From Succinivibrio dextrinosolvens (GTDB lineage Bacteria > Pseudomonadota > Gammaproteobacteria > Enterobacterales > Succinivibrionaceae), in assembly GCF_011065405.1 (NCBI RefSeq), contig NZ_CP047056.1:704747-768746 (forward strand): DNA of 64,000 nucleotides. Reading direction: 5' to 3'. A program made the translations under genes and the position numbers. The notes under the pieces were generated by a model. It searched no databases. It saw only the letters and a program-made list of their open reading frames with translations, and was not told the DNA's origin. Below are positions 1 to 10,500 of the stretch, one piece after another; position 1 is the first letter of the stretch, and each line of letters starts with the position of its first letter.

Positions 1-807
1 ACAGATCGAGAAATACCAAAACTGTATTCAGAACCTCTCACAAAACTCCTTAAAGAATATTACATAGTTGGGGGTATGCCGGATGTAGTAAAAGCATGGA
101 TTAAAAACCATGATTATGAGGAAGTTGAAGAAATCCAGAACGAAATACTTAGTGATTACGCAGATGATTTCGCAAAAAATGCCCCCATTTCTGAATTTCC
201 GAAAATACGCTGGGTATGGGACTCAGTGCCAGTTCAGTTAGCAAAAGAAAATAACAAGTTTGTATTCTCACATGTTAAGGAAGGAAAAAGAGCAGCAGAT
301 CTTGAAGATGCGCTGCAGTGGCTAAATGATGCAGGACTCATAAAAAAAACAGAACTTGTTGTAACTCCTGAACTACCATTATCTGGATTTACAGATAAAA
401 CATATTTTAAAGTTTATTTTTCAGACATTGGCTTATTACGTGCTAAATCTAAAGTTTCTCCTGAAACAATAATCAACGAAACAGAGCTGTACAGGAGATA
501 CAAGGTGGCCTTTACTGAGAATTATGTTTTAACCGAACTTATTTCCAGAGGAAAGGAGCCATATTTCTGGCGTTCAGGCAACACCGCAGAAGTGGATTTT
601 CTTTATGAGCAAAAAGGTAATATCATCCCTGTCGAAGTTAAGGCTGCAGATAATAATCAAGCAAAAAGTTATAAACAGTACTGCAAAAAATATACACCTG
701 CAAAGGGAATAAAACTATCACAGAAAAACATAGGAGAGAATCTGTGTGAAAGTACGCCTACATTCAGTATTCCTCTTTATCTTGCATGGAATATTGATGC
801 ATACTAG
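1..807 (+). CDS. DUF4143-type ATPase, C-terminal part (runs off the left edge)
   Basis: The reading frame is open from the first base, so the N-terminal AAA domain lies outside the window. What remains matches the C-terminal half of the AAA_14/DUF4143 family. It has a winged-helix-like middle and a PD-(D/E)XK-like end with the order AEVDFLYE then IPVEVKAA, which fits the acidic residue plus ExK pattern of that nuclease fold. Proteins of this family are common in anaerobes and are often called ATP-binding proteins; their cellular role is not established. It is the first of several ATPase/PD-DEXK genes in this island but belongs to a different family from those at 11-25 kb. Confidence 0.8.
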   Translation, partial: TDREIPKLYSEPLTKLLKEYYIVGGMPDVVKAWIKNHDYEEVEEIQNEILSDYADDFAKNAPISEFPKIRWVWDSVPVQLAKENNKFVFSHVKEGKRAADLEDALQWLNDAGLIKKTELVVTPELPLSGFTDKTYFKVYFSDIGLLRAKSKVSPETIINETELYRRYKVAFTENYVLTELISRGKEPYFWRSGNTAEVDFLYEQKGNIIPVEVKAADNNQAKSYKQYCKKYTPAKGIKLSQKNIGENLCESTPTFSIPLYLAWNIDAY

Positions 808-1071
808 AGTACAGGATTAATTCGTTTGAAATTGAATATCACAGCGGTTACCAAAATAGCTAGCCGCTGAATCAGATAAAAATCAACTACAGAAGGTTAG
901 GCTTTGGAAACTCCTGCTTACATTTTGGCTTCGCTGATGTCTATACCTGTCAGCATTGCCTGCTTCTGTTTTTTCCAGCTCTAAATCCCTATAAAAAAAA
1001 GATGCTCACCATTACTCTGGCCTCAGATTAACCCACTGAACCTGACCTTTACTTTTTTATGGTATAAAAGG

Positions 1072-2262
1072 CTATTTACTGCTCATGCCGGTCATTTCAA
1101 AGTATTCCTTCATGGCTGTCTTTTCATACTTTCTGGCATATACAAAAAGCGAGACAAAACCAATCAGGGCAAGAGCTGCACCGATAACAGTGACAAGTCT
1201 AATGGAGAGATCAAAGGTGAATGGAATACCACCTGCATAAGCACCTATAGCATTGCCAAGATTAAAGGCGGCCTGAACACAGGATGCAGCCACCAGCAGT
1301 CCTGCCGGTGCAGTGTGAAGAATCGCCACCTGTTCTGGTGAGGAGATTGCAAAAAGAAGGCCCGCATTCAAACAGATAAGAGTAATGATAAGAGCATTAT
1401 ACTGGCCTAAAAGAGCTATTATCAGAAGTAACACGACCGCACATAGCTGACAGTAGGAGGCGACAATACCAGGAGTGAAATGATCACATAGTTTGCCTGA
1501 GATAAGATTGAAGGCAACCATAAAAATGCCCATGCAGACCATGACGGCAGGAACATACTCCAAAGATACAGAACCCAAGTCTGTGAGCAGAGGACTTACG
1601 TAACTCATCATGCAGAAAATTCCAGCGTTACCAAACATTGTGGCACCGAGTACCAGCCAAGGAGATTTAGTCTTCATGAAGGTAAACTGATTCTTAAAGC
1701 CGCGATCTTCAATACCGCCAACATCACGAATCCACAGCACCGCACTGAGCAGAACGAAAAGAGCCCATACTGCAACAATAATGAAAATGACTCTCCAGGA
1801 TAAGGAATTGGCAAGAGCGGTACCTAATGGTACGCCAAAGACATTGGCAACAGTCATACCTGCCGTCATGATTGCAACGGCACTTGTCCCCTTCCCTGCC
1901 TTTACCAGGCGCTGAGCAATGATAGAGCCCACACCGAAAAAACAGCCATGAGGCAAGCCTGCAATAAAACGGGAAATCAGAAGATAATTAAAATTATCCA
2001 CCACACAGGTTAAGGCATTGCCAAACAGATGGATCAGAATCAGGATCAGAAGAATACTTTTTAATCTGAGCTTTCTCATGAAGATAATCATGAAAGCTCC
2101 GATGGCAACGCCAAGTGCATATGCTGAAATTGCGTGACCGGCCTGAGCTATTGTGACCGAGAAATCTGCTGAAAGATAAGGCAGCAGTCCCATGGCAACA
2201 TATTCAGTAATGCCCAAACCTAATGTACCAAAAGCCAGAGCTATAAGTCCTTTGATATCCAT
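1072..2262 (-). CDS. MFS transporter, AraJ/sugar-efflux type
   Basis: The product has 396 residues, the usual length for a 12-helix major facilitator. The N-terminus contains LGITEYVAMGLLPYL and the fourth helix region contains FIAGLPHGCFFGVG, both typical of the AraJ/YdhP drug or sugar efflux branch. It lies in the inner membrane and probably exports a small molecule by proton antiport; the substrate cannot be told from sequence. It is transcribed away from the Y RNA/TROVE operon and shares the 2263-2527 upstream region with it. The ATG at 2262 is preceded by an A/T-rich, weakly purine-rich stretch. It may mark the edge of the island rather than belong to it. Confidence 0.8.
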   Translation of the reverse strand: MDIKGLIALAFGTLGLGITEYVAMGLLPYLSADFSVTIAQAGHAISAYALGVAIGAFMIIFMRKLRLKSILLILILIHLFGNALTCVVDNFNYLLISRFIAGLPHGCFFGVGSIIAQRLVKAGKGTSAVAIMTAGMTVANVFGVPLGTALANSLSWRVIFIIVAVWALFVLLSAVLWIRDVGGIEDRGFKNQFTFMKTKSPWLVLGATMFGNAGIFCMMSYVSPLLTDLGSVSLEYVPAVMVCMGIFMVAFNLISGKLCDHFTPGIVASYCQLCAVVLLLIIALLGQYNALIITLICLNAGLLFAISSPEQVAILHTAPAGLLVAASCVQAAFNLGNAIGAYAGGIPFTFDLSIRLVTVIGAALALIGFVSLFVYARKYEKTAMKEYFEMTGMSSK

Positions 2263-2527
2263 TTTATGAGTAACCTTTTTTTAAATGCAACAAAAGTGAA
2301 AGCCTTATGACAGAAAATCATTTTGGCCCTTTTTTTGAAAATTGCAAATACAATATTTCCACCATAATTCAGACAGCATAGCCTCCTGCTGATTACAGAT
2401 AACTTTTTTGGATTATGATTTTAAGTTTTCAGGCTGTACAGGCTTTAAAACGCAATAAAAAGAAGCAATCTTTTCTTAACCTTAAGAAAGACTTTTCTCG
2501 AAAAAAAATAATCCAACAGCATGCAGG

Positions 2528-2557
2528 ATCTGGAACAGTCCTGATTTATTCTTTAAA
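2528..2557 (+). promoter_or_regulatory. Shared island promoter motif upstream of the Y RNA candidate and TROVE operon
   Basis: ATCTGGAA at 2528-2535 is followed by 16 bases and TTTAAA at 2552-2557. The same arrangement occurs before five other transcription units in this window. With normal spacing, transcription would begin near 2563-2566, just ahead of the long stem that starts at 2571. Whether it is bound by a standard sigma factor with an activator, or by an alternative sigma factor, cannot be told. Confidence 0.6.
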
Positions 2558-2570
2558 CAAATGAGAGTTC

Positions 2571-2746
2571 AGGGTAAAGCTCTCTGAAGCGTAAAAACGG
2601 TGTAGCGTCTTATCTTATGATCTGTCCGACCATGTTCGGCAATCATCCGGCGGATTGTCTGATCCGGTCAGGCGTTACACTCGTGGGGTCGCTTACTTTT
2701 TATTTCAGATATCAGCGATCCATGATTTCTCAGAGAGCTTTACCCT
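2571..2746 (+). ncRNA. Candidate bacterial Y RNA (YrlA-like) upstream of the TROVE gene
   Basis: Positions 2571-2587 and 2730-2746 are perfectly complementary over 17 bases, closing a domain of about 142 nt. Inside it, GTGTAGCG at 2600-2607 pairs with CGTTACAC at 2673-2680 (one G-U pair). GATC at 2619-2622 can pair with 2661-2664, enclosing two small hairpins: 2626-2629 with 2636-2639, and 2640-2644 with 2653-2657. Bacterial Y RNAs have a long end-to-end stem bound by Ro60/Rsr plus a branched, sometimes tRNA-like, effector domain, and are usually encoded beside rsr. The location 50 nt before the TROVE gene and the promoter just upstream support the call. I could not match the Ro60-binding consensus with certainty. 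Confidence 0.6.
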
Positions 2747-2793
2747 AGCCTTTCATACTCAAAGCTCAGGCTATCCTTCAAAGAGGTGATTTG

Positions 2794-4278
2794 ATGACAT
2801 TCTATCCAAATGAAACCAGAACTCTTGCAGGCGATGAGTACAAAAGGATACAGCCAGGCTTTGAACATTCTTTTACAGGAGGATGGAGCTGTAATCTCTC
2901 GGCTATAACAGCGCTAAAACAGCATTTTGCCTCTGGAGTCTATAACGAGCCTAAGTTCTATTTAACATATGATGAGGACTTAAGAAAGTACTCTGAGAAA
3001 ATTATTTTAGATGCTCTTAGAGCTGATCCTGCTGCAGTTGTTAAGGTTGCAGTTGATCTTTATGAAAACTATGAAATGAGGTTCAATCCTTTTTTTCTGC
3101 TGATGTATATGCTTCATCCCTACAAAGACTGGAGATCTGACATAAGAGATGGTTTAAAAAGAATAACCAACAGTCCGATGGACATCAAAAAACAGTTTGA
3201 TCTCTATCTTTATTTCTATAAAAGCAAGAAAAGACTTCCCTCCTTCTTAAAAAGATTATGGAAGAAAAGAATTGAAAGCTTTTCAAGATATCAGCTTCAG
3301 AAGTACAGGAACAGAGCCAATCTCTTTGATATCATCAGGATATGCCATGCTCACAATTCAGATATTGATGAGCTGCTTCAAAACGGTAAACTTGAGCTTA
3401 AGGAAACTGAAATAACCTGGGAAGAGCTGCACTCCAAAGGTAAAAGCTGGAGTGAGATCCTTAATACAATAGAGGTTCCTTATCTGGCTCTTTTAAGAAA
3501 CCTCAGAGGAATTATCCGCTCCGTAAATGATCCTGTCCTCATTGATAAGATAATATTGAAGCTTAAGACATCAGGAGTAGCGCTTCAGCCTTATCGCTAC
3601 CTTATGGCCTATGAGGCGGTAAAAGATGAGGATAATCCCTTAAAAGACAAAGTTCTATGCTGTATCTCCTCTCTTCTTGAAAGCTCTTTAAGCAGTATGG
3701 AAATACTCAAGGGGAATACTCTTGTTTTATCTGACAACTCGCGCTCGGTAAATACAGAATGCGTGTCAAAAAATTCTGAAATTACCTGCCGTGATATTAA
3801 CAATCTGTCAGCGGTGATTACAGGCGTGAAATCAGATTACGCCAAAATCTATCCTTTTTCCGTGGATACCTTCGGTTATGAAGTATCCAAAAACAAAGAT
3901 GTTCTCTCTCAGGTGCTTGAGCTTGACAGACTCATAAGAAAAGATCCCTCCATGTTCCGCAGAACCGAGATTGAGAGATCTCTTTATATTGCGCTGTATG
4001 ATTCTGAGCTCGTATATGACAATGTCTTCATCTATACAGATGCACAGGACACCTCTTATTATTCCTGCGAGGAGGTCATAAAAAGCTATCGCAGAGTTAA
4101 CTCAAAACTTAATGTATTTGTGGTTCAGACTGCAGGCTATGCAACCTCAATTCTGCCGGTAGACTATTACAGAGTCGGAAGTCTTTGCGGTTTTACCGGA
4201 AAAGAAGTAACTGCGGCACAGAAGATGATCATGGAATGGGACGAGTTTGACTGTTTAAACGAGAGTAAAGAACTATGA
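2794..4278 (+). CDS. rsr: TROVE domain protein, Ro60/Rsr orthologue
   Basis: The 494-residue product resembles Ro60: a TROVE HEAT-like ring followed by a von Willebrand A domain. Diagnostic stretches are SFSRYQLQKYRNR and, at residues 208-240, TWEELHSKGKSW followed by LALLRNLRGI. The vWA part starts near residue 300. DNSRS at 314-318 fits the DxSxS metal (MIDAS) motif, and a second acidic site is at YTDAQ (D416). Ro60 proteins bind misfolded small RNAs in the ring cavity and Y RNAs on the outside. In bacteria they work with exonucleases or with RNA repair enzymes. The ATG at 2794 has GAGGTG five bases upstream and is preferred to a TTG one codon earlier. The gene is first in an operon with two recombination-type enzymes. 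Confidence 0.88.
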   Translation: MTFYPNETRTLAGDEYKRIQPGFEHSFTGGWSCNLSAITALKQHFASGVYNEPKFYLTYDEDLRKYSEKIILDALRADPAAVVKVAVDLYENYEMRFNPFFLLMYMLHPYKDWRSDIRDGLKRITNSPMDIKKQFDLYLYFYKSKKRLPSFLKRLWKKRIESFSRYQLQKYRNRANLFDIIRICHAHNSDIDELLQNGKLELKETEITWEELHSKGKSWSEILNTIEVPYLALLRNLRGIIRSVNDPVLIDKIILKLKTSGVALQPYRYLMAYEAVKDEDNPLKDKVLCCISSLLESSLSSMEILKGNTLVLSDNSRSVNTECVSKNSEITCRDINNLSAVITGVKSDYAKIYPFSVDTFGYEVSKNKDVLSQVLELDRLIRKDPSMFRRTEIERSLYIALYDSELVYDNVFIYTDAQDTSYYSCEEVIKSYRRVNSKLNVFVVQTAGYATSILPVDYYRVGSLCGFTGKEVTAAQKMIMEWDEFDCLNESKEL

Positions 4279-4382
4279 TTATAGAATCTGCTATTTTCAG
4301 TTAACAAAAACAGTTAAGCTCAGGATCGGTAAGTTTTTTTTTACTTAATAACTACTGCAATTTCAATTATAAAGAGGTGGCT

Positions 4383-4709
4383 ATGCACTCAACAGATGAA
4401 GGAACAGAGTTCATTGATATTCTTTTTGTGACTCCTGAAAAAGGCTTGGATTTCTGCTGTGAAATCTCTTCTACTGATTATGATCCCGATGCAATTCCAA
4501 CAGCAAGACTTTTCGATAAATCAGGAAAGAAATATCTTGGAGTAGTCAGAATAGATCATAAGCCTGAGAACGAAAATGACTTTGATGAGGTTGACGAAAG
4601 AATACCAGAGGATATCGTCAAGGCATTCTTCAGCTTTATATCTGTTGATAAAAACTGGGATAACTTTATTTCAGAATGGGACAGTATGCCTGAACATTAC
4701 GAGCTTTAA
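4383..4709 (+). CDS. Small acidic hypothetical protein between TROVE and AddB-like genes
   Basis: The product has 108 residues, is acidic and has no signal peptide or membrane segment. I do not recognise a family. The ATG at 4383 sits five bases after AGAGG and is preferred to an upstream GTG at 4377. It lies 104 bases after the TROVE gene and 64 bases before the AddB-like gene, on the same strand, so it is probably part of the operon. The 4279-4382 gap contains a T-run without a clear hairpin. The acidic C-terminus (DEVDERIPEDIV and following) and the small size would suit an accessory or inhibitor subunit, but this is a guess. Confidence 0.6.
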   Translation: MHSTDEGTEFIDILFVTPEKGLDFCCEISSTDYDPDAIPTARLFDKSGKKYLGVVRIDHKPENENDFDEVDERIPEDIVKAFFSFISVDKNWDNFISEWDSMPEHYEL

Positions 4710-4773
4710 GACCAGGAATAAGTCAGAACAGATAATTATCAGAGACTTTTGAACAGAAAATCTGAGGACATTC

Positions 4774-7518
4774 ATGAGGGAAGAAATATATCTTGCACCT
4801 AATGCAAACGCGAGCGAGCTTTTAAAGAGTCTCGCTCTGCATGGAAGAAACTGTTTTAATCTTAGGATTGTCAGTGCCGCGGAGCTTGCCCGTATAGCGC
4901 TTATGCGGTGCGCTGTAGCAGTTGATGAGGATTTTCTGAGCTCTAAAGAGGAAACCAGTTTTATCTTTAAGGCAGTTAATGCGATAAAAGAAAACTCTGG
5001 TAATAGCTGTTACCTTAAAAATCCATCTTATTCTGATATCAGGGAAATTAAGAGAGCGATTAGAACCTTAAGAAGTCTGGTGTCCTGTGATAATGAGGCT
5101 AATGATAAGGAAGATACCTTTGAAAATGAGGACAGTTATATTTCCTCAAGACTTTTAAAAGGAACCTTTAGGGAAAAGAACGAATTCCTTATCGGAGTCT
5201 ATCGTAAATATAAGGAGCTGCTGTTTGCAGAGAATAAACTTGATACAGTAGCCCTCATAAGAAAAGCCATTGAAAGATGCTCTCATCTTGAGGCCAACAT
5301 CGATTTTCATACCTTAAAAGAGTATCCGTTAAGTCCTCTGGAACAAGCTCTTATTGAAAAACTCTCCGGAAAGAAAGTTAATGATCTTAAAACAGATCTT
5401 AAGACTTTATTTAAGCTCAAAGATTCACCGCTCAATATTAAAAGCTTTAAAAACTGCTATGGTGCAGCAAATGAAGTTGAGACGATTCTTGATGATATAT
5501 ATTCAGGCAAAAAGCTGGATGAATGCACCGTTGCGCTCGCATCAGACTCGGACTACGCGCAGCTCTTCTTTGACTATGCCCTGCTTTATGATATCCCGGT
5601 ATCTTTCGGCTGCGGCATTCCGATTATCAATTCAAATCCTGCAAAGCTTTTAGAACTCTACCGCAAGTGGGCTTCAGGAGGCATCTTCAGTCCTCAGGCG
5701 CTACAAAACATGCTGAACAGCAGTGTATTTAACCGCTCAAAACTTGAAGAGCTGTATCCTCAAAAAGAGGAAAACTTCAGTTTTGGAGTCTTAACCGAGG
5801 TTCTCAGGGGACTTCGCCTTACCAATGATGAGGAGAAAAACCAGACACGACAGGAAAATTTCAGAAAAGCCCTTGCCGATGAGGAACAAGAACAAAACAC
5901 CCTGGATGATAAGTCAAAGGATTATCAGAGTTTAGAGAAAAAGAAATGCTGTATTCCCTATCTTGAAATACTTGCAAATGAGCTTTCCTTAACTCCTGAT
6001 GAATTTATAAAGAAATATGCCTATATCAGAAAGAAATCAGAAACAGAGTCACAAAGACTTCTGATGAGCCTTGATATGGTGGCACAAAAAATGTTGTGCG
6101 ATGAACTCAAGCTCCTAAAAGAATCAGGACTTGATAAGAACTCAGACGATCTTTATAAAAACGCTTTAAGTCTAAAGGTTCCACTTGGGGCTTCCCAAAG
6201 CGGGCATCTTCATATAACCGGCATAGACGGCGCTCTCTGTGCTGTAAGGAAAAACCTGTATATTGCAGGACTATCCGCATCCAAATACCCTGGCTCACCA
6301 AGACAGAATTACCTCATTTTAGATAATGATCTCAGTCAGTTTGGAGAGGAAGCTGAATATTTAAAAGCGAACAGTATCATAGAGCAGAAGAAAAACAAAC
6401 TTCTTAATCTGGTGGAAATTGCCTCATCACTAAAGACAGATATCTTTATATCCTTTGCAGGGCTTAATGTCTCAGAGCTCAAGCAGGAAAATCCATCATC
6501 ACTGCTATACAGACTGCTTAGAGACTGTTTTGGAAAAGAGCTTTCCGCACAGGCTTTAGAGAAAAATATCGTAAAAGTGAAGTATTTTGAGCCGGCAATT
6601 TCCTTCTCAAGAAAAATTCTTGAAGCCTACTGTGAGGACAGATCTATTGAAAACTCAAACAATGGAAAAGCCAGAGATAACACGCCAAAAGATAAGCTCG
6701 ATTTAAGCTGGGCTTTAGAAAAGGAGTATTCTCCAACCGCTCTGGAAAAATTCTTTAAATGTAAACGGCTGTTTATGTTCAGCAAGCTTCTGAATCTTCC
6801 TGAAGCTAATGAAGAGAATATTTTTGAAGTTATTGCTGCAACTGAACTCGGAACACTGGCTCACGCTCTTATGGAGCAGCTTGCAAACCAGAAAATATCC
6901 GAAGACAAATTTTTAGAACTCGCAGAAAAACATTTTGACAGATTCCTGTACTCACATCCTGCCCTCATTGATCATAGAGTAACAACCGAAAAAGATCAGT
7001 TTCTTGCCATGATGACAAAAGCCTATCAAATGGATGGAAATAATCGGAGTAAAGTTATTCTAAAAGAGGAGGATATTAGGGAAACCCACAGCACTGGGAT
7101 CAGGCTTCACGGCTATCCAGATCGTGTTGAAGAGCTTGAAGATGGCTCCGTAATGGTTGTTGATTACAAGACCTCAAAAAAGCAATCCCACAAGGAGGAT
7201 GATATTGACACCTGTCTTCAGATTTTAATCTATGCATATCTTTTAGAACTGCATGAGCATAAGGTTTCAGAGGGCGAATATCGTTATTTGAGATTAAATA
7301 AAAAAATAAAATGCAGATATAACGAAGAGATAAAAAAAGCCCTTGAAGATAGGCTAAATATTTTTAAGCAGCATCTATTGAAGGCTGATTTTCCGGATGT
7401 TATCTCTGAATCAAAGATAGACAGTACCATAGATAAAGACAAAATATCCGATGCCTGCAAATACTGTAAATACAGAAAAATCTGCACACCAGCACAGGGA
7501 GATGAAGACGATGAGTGA
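4774..7518 (+). CDS. AddB/RecB-like PD-(D/E)XK nuclease with predicted Fe-S cluster
   Basis: The 914-residue protein has a degenerate helicase-like N-terminal half and a C-terminal RecB-family nuclease. Expected catalytic residues are H697 (LAHALME), D783 (YPDRVEE), D797 and K799 (VVDYKTSK). Four cysteines, C663 in FFKCKRLF and C895, C898 and C904 near the end, match the iron-sulfur clasp of AddB nucleases, where one cysteine precedes the nuclease and three follow it. AddB pairs with AddA to resect double-strand breaks. The partner gene overlaps this one by eight bases, which implies translational coupling. Gammaproteobacteria normally use RecBCD for this job, so this copy inside a TROVE operon is probably a specialised or acquired system. 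Divergence from canonical AddB is considerable, so I call it AddB-like. Confidence 0.75.
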   Translation: MREEIYLAPNANASELLKSLALHGRNCFNLRIVSAAELARIALMRCAVAVDEDFLSSKEETSFIFKAVNAIKENSGNSCYLKNPSYSDIREIKRAIRTLRSLVSCDNEANDKEDTFENEDSYISSRLLKGTFREKNEFLIGVYRKYKELLFAENKLDTVALIRKAIERCSHLEANIDFHTLKEYPLSPLEQALIEKLSGKKVNDLKTDLKTLFKLKDSPLNIKSFKNCYGAANEVETILDDIYSGKKLDECTVALASDSDYAQLFFDYALLYDIPVSFGCGIPIINSNPAKLLELYRKWASGGIFSPQALQNMLNSSVFNRSKLEELYPQKEENFSFGVLTEVLRGLRLTNDEEKNQTRQENFRKALADEEQEQNTLDDKSKDYQSLEKKKCCIPYLEILANELSLTPDEFIKKYAYIRKKSETESQRLLMSLDMVAQKMLCDELKLLKESGLDKNSDDLYKNALSLKVPLGASQSGHLHITGIDGALCAVRKNLYIAGLSASKYPGSPRQNYLILDNDLSQFGEEAEYLKANSIIEQKKNKLLNLVEIASSLKTDIFISFAGLNVSELKQENPSSLLYRLLRDCFGKELSAQALEKNIVKVKYFEPAISFSRKILEAYCEDRSIENSNNGKARDNTPKDKLDLSWALEKEYSPTALEKFFKCKRLFMFSKLLNLPEANEENIFEVIAATELGTLAHALMEQLANQKISEDKFLELAEKHFDRFLYSHPALIDHRVTTEKDQFLAMMTKAYQMDGNNRSKVILKEEDIRETHSTGIRLHGYPDRVEELEDGSVMVVDYKTSKKQSHKEDDIDTCLQILIYAYLLELHEHKVSEGEYRYLRLNKKIKCRYNEEIKKALEDRLNIFKQHLLKADFPDVISESKIDSTIDKDKISDACKYCKYRKICTPAQGDEDDE

Positions 7519-10500
7519 TATAAGGTTGGAACAGGATATGCTTTCACGCAATAAAATCGTCAGTGAAACAAATAAGAATTTCTTTGTTGAGGCTGGTGCA
7601 GGTTCAGGTAAAACTACCATGCTGGTAAGACGCATGGTTGCCATGATCGAGGCAGGTATTCCCATTGAGCAGATCTGCGCGATTACCTTTACCAAGGCTG
7701 CTGCAGGTGAATTCTATGCTCGCTTTCAGAAACTTCTTATAGAAAGAAGTAATCAGAACAGTGATATTAAGAAAACAGGACAGGCGGGAGAACTGCCAGT
7801 ACCAACCGAGGAATCGGTAAAAAAATGTAGAGAGGCTCTTGAAAAAATCGATCTTTGCTTTATGGGAACCATTGACTCATTCTGCAGTATGGTTCTCTCA
7901 GAACATCCATCTGAAGCAAAAATCCCATCAGACTCTAAAATCATCAGCGATGAAGAGGTTAAAAATATCTACAGACAGCAGTTTGTAAAAATCTGCGCCG
8001 GAAATTATGGAGAGATGCTTCAAAAGAAAGCTCAAGACTTCAGCTCTTTCTACAAAAATGCAGAAGAGGTCTTCGCCGCAGGTGAAGCCATTCTCATGAA
8101 TAACCGTAATGTAGAATTTCAGGGAATAGAAGCTGTTGGTAAAGCAAATGCCGATGAAAAATTCGAGCAGGAAAAAGATAATCTTCTCTCAATGGTGGCC
8201 TTTCTTAAAGATCATCAGGAATTAAAATACACAAAAGAAAAAAACAACCTTGCAGCATGGAATGAGATTGAAGATATATACAGAAATCTTGATACTAAAT
8301 GGAGTTCAAACTTTGAATCTGTTCTCTATGCAATTGGGAAATTAAGCAAAATTCGACTGATTAAAGAAACCGATGATAACTACCCATATGAGCTTGGAGG
8401 ATTCTTTAGAAAAGGAGGCTCTTCTGGTTCATGGCTTGAATGTTGTGTCAAAGCAGAAAGTGATGATAATTCAGAATACATATATGAGAAATTACAGAAG
8501 TACAGATATCATATATCCATGTCATTTCTGACAGAGAGTGTTCAGGTTCTAGAAGAGAATATGAGAAGCAAGGGCTACCTGACCTTCTTTGACTATCTGT
8601 ACTATTTAAGAGAAATGCTCAAGACTGATGCCATGACCGGAGGAAAACTCATCCGCAATATCAGAGAGAGCCACAGATATTTTCTTATTGACGAGTTTCA
8701 GGATACCAATCCGCTGCAGGCAGAAATCTTCTTCTATCTTTCTTCTGATTCCCCTGCTTCACAGTGGAATAAATGTCAGCCTGAACCAGGATCACTCTTT
8801 ATTGTTGGTGATCCTAAACAGTCAATCTACCGTTTCAGAAGCGCGGATGTTGCCTCCTATCTAAAGGTCAAAAAACTCTTTTCAAAACCTTTTGGAGAAA
8901 ATCTGGCACTGACTCAGAACTTCCGTTCTACAAATATGCTCTGTAAATACTTCAATGTATGTTTTACCGAACTAATGCATAATGAAACAGAGAATCAGAG
9001 CAAATTTGAGGAAATTCCACCTAAGGGTGAAACTTCACCGGAGATTTTTCAGGGCATCTTTATAAATATTGATGAAAACCAGAAAGATGATACTGATACG
9101 CCTCAGATAGCAGGAATAATTGAAACTCTGGTTAATAACGAGAACTATCAGCTAAGGGATAATGATGGCATAAAAAGAAAGCTTCGCTACAGCGATATCA
9201 TGGTTATCACCTACGGCAAAAAAGCACTTAAGCCTATCATGACAGAGCTTTATAACAGAGGGATTCCTTCAAGAGTTGAGGGAGAAGTAAGCTTTGGTCA
9301 GAATGAGGCTCTTTGTGAGGTATTCAAGATTTATTCAGCTGTTTCTGATCTGGAGGATGCTGTTGCACTGTATGGAGCGCTTACAGGAAAGCTTATCGGT
9401 TTTAACCAGGACGATCTGCTTTACTTTATAGGCCATCAGGGAAAAATATCCTTAAAAGCATCGTTCAAAAAAGATGCCTTCAAAGATGAGATTTGTCTTC
9501 AGATCATAGATGAGATTGAAAAACTTAATGTGCTCTACCACAACAGTCTGAACCTGACACCTGCAGGACTGTTCTCAAAAATCATTGATGATTTCAGAGC
9601 ATATGAATACACAGAAGCAGAGAATCTTGAGGTGCTGTATTACGCTCTGGAGCTTTTAAGGAATGCTGAAATATCAGGAACCGTTGTAACATTTAAAGAT
9701 GCATCTGACTATCTGTATGAGCTTTTAAGTGGTAAATCCGGTGAGGAAAGATGTTTGAGTCTTATTGAAAATAAGGATGCAGTCCATCTTGCAAATCTTC
9801 ACAAAGTTAAGGGGCTGGAAGCTCCTGTTGTAATTCTGGCTGCAGCTAATAAACCAAATGATTCCCTTCGCAATCAGATCAGAGTTGAGCATAAGGATGA
9901 AACCTCATGTGGCTACCTGTTTGGACTCAAAAAAGAAGGAAAAGATACTGATGAAGAAAGCTCTAGATTCAGTAAAGGAAATTATTTTGAAAATCCTTGT
10001 TTCTATGACGAGAAAGAGGAAGAAAAAACAGCTCAGTCTGCAGAGATAGAAAGGTTACTGTATGTTGCAGCAACCCGTGCAAAGAATGCACTGATTATAT
10101 GTGAAAGAGTTGTCAAAGGGAAAACGCCTATATGGGAGCCTCTTCTCATAGATGGATTAACAGAAACTTTCAACATTGAAGAAAACGGATCCCTATCAGA
10201 ATCGTCTGATATAACAACAGACAGAGTCAAGGCGGAAAAACTCTACAATGATGCAGGTTGCTGTGTACTAAATAATCGTGACACCCTGAATGCGACTTAT
10301 GAGACTAAAACACCAAGCCATCTTTCTGTACCATCAAAACTTGCAGAGGATAGCGCTGAGACAGTAATTTCAAATGAAAGAACTGTTAATGTAGACTCTT
10401 CCAATAAAGCCTCCTACAGCAAAACTGTTCATAAATTCCCAGATTTACTTGGAACCATGACACACAGACTCATGGAAATGATTGTATCAACGAAATGCAG

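Noticed and set aside
843-870. Hairpin CAGCGG...CCGCTG after the DUF4143 gene as a terminator.
   Set aside because: The stem is good but no T-run follows on either strand, so its role is undecided.
2528-2545. Sigma-54 promoter reading of TGGAAC ... CTG upstream of the Y RNA, attractive because RtcR/sigma-54 controls rsr-yrl-rtcBA in Salmonella.
   Set aside because: The distance between the GG and the -12-like dinucleotide is wrong at five of six sites, whereas a -35/-10 reading with 16-base spacing holds at all six.
2600-2680. A tRNA gene.
   Set aside because: The fold has a branched stem but no 7-bp acceptor with the standard D and T loops and no convincing anticodon arm; it fits a tRNA-like part of a Y RNA better.
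5354-5653. A 99-codon frame inside the AddB-like gene, and many similar short frames inside other genes.
   Set aside because: They are shadows of well-supported genes in another frame, without ribosome sites or family matches.
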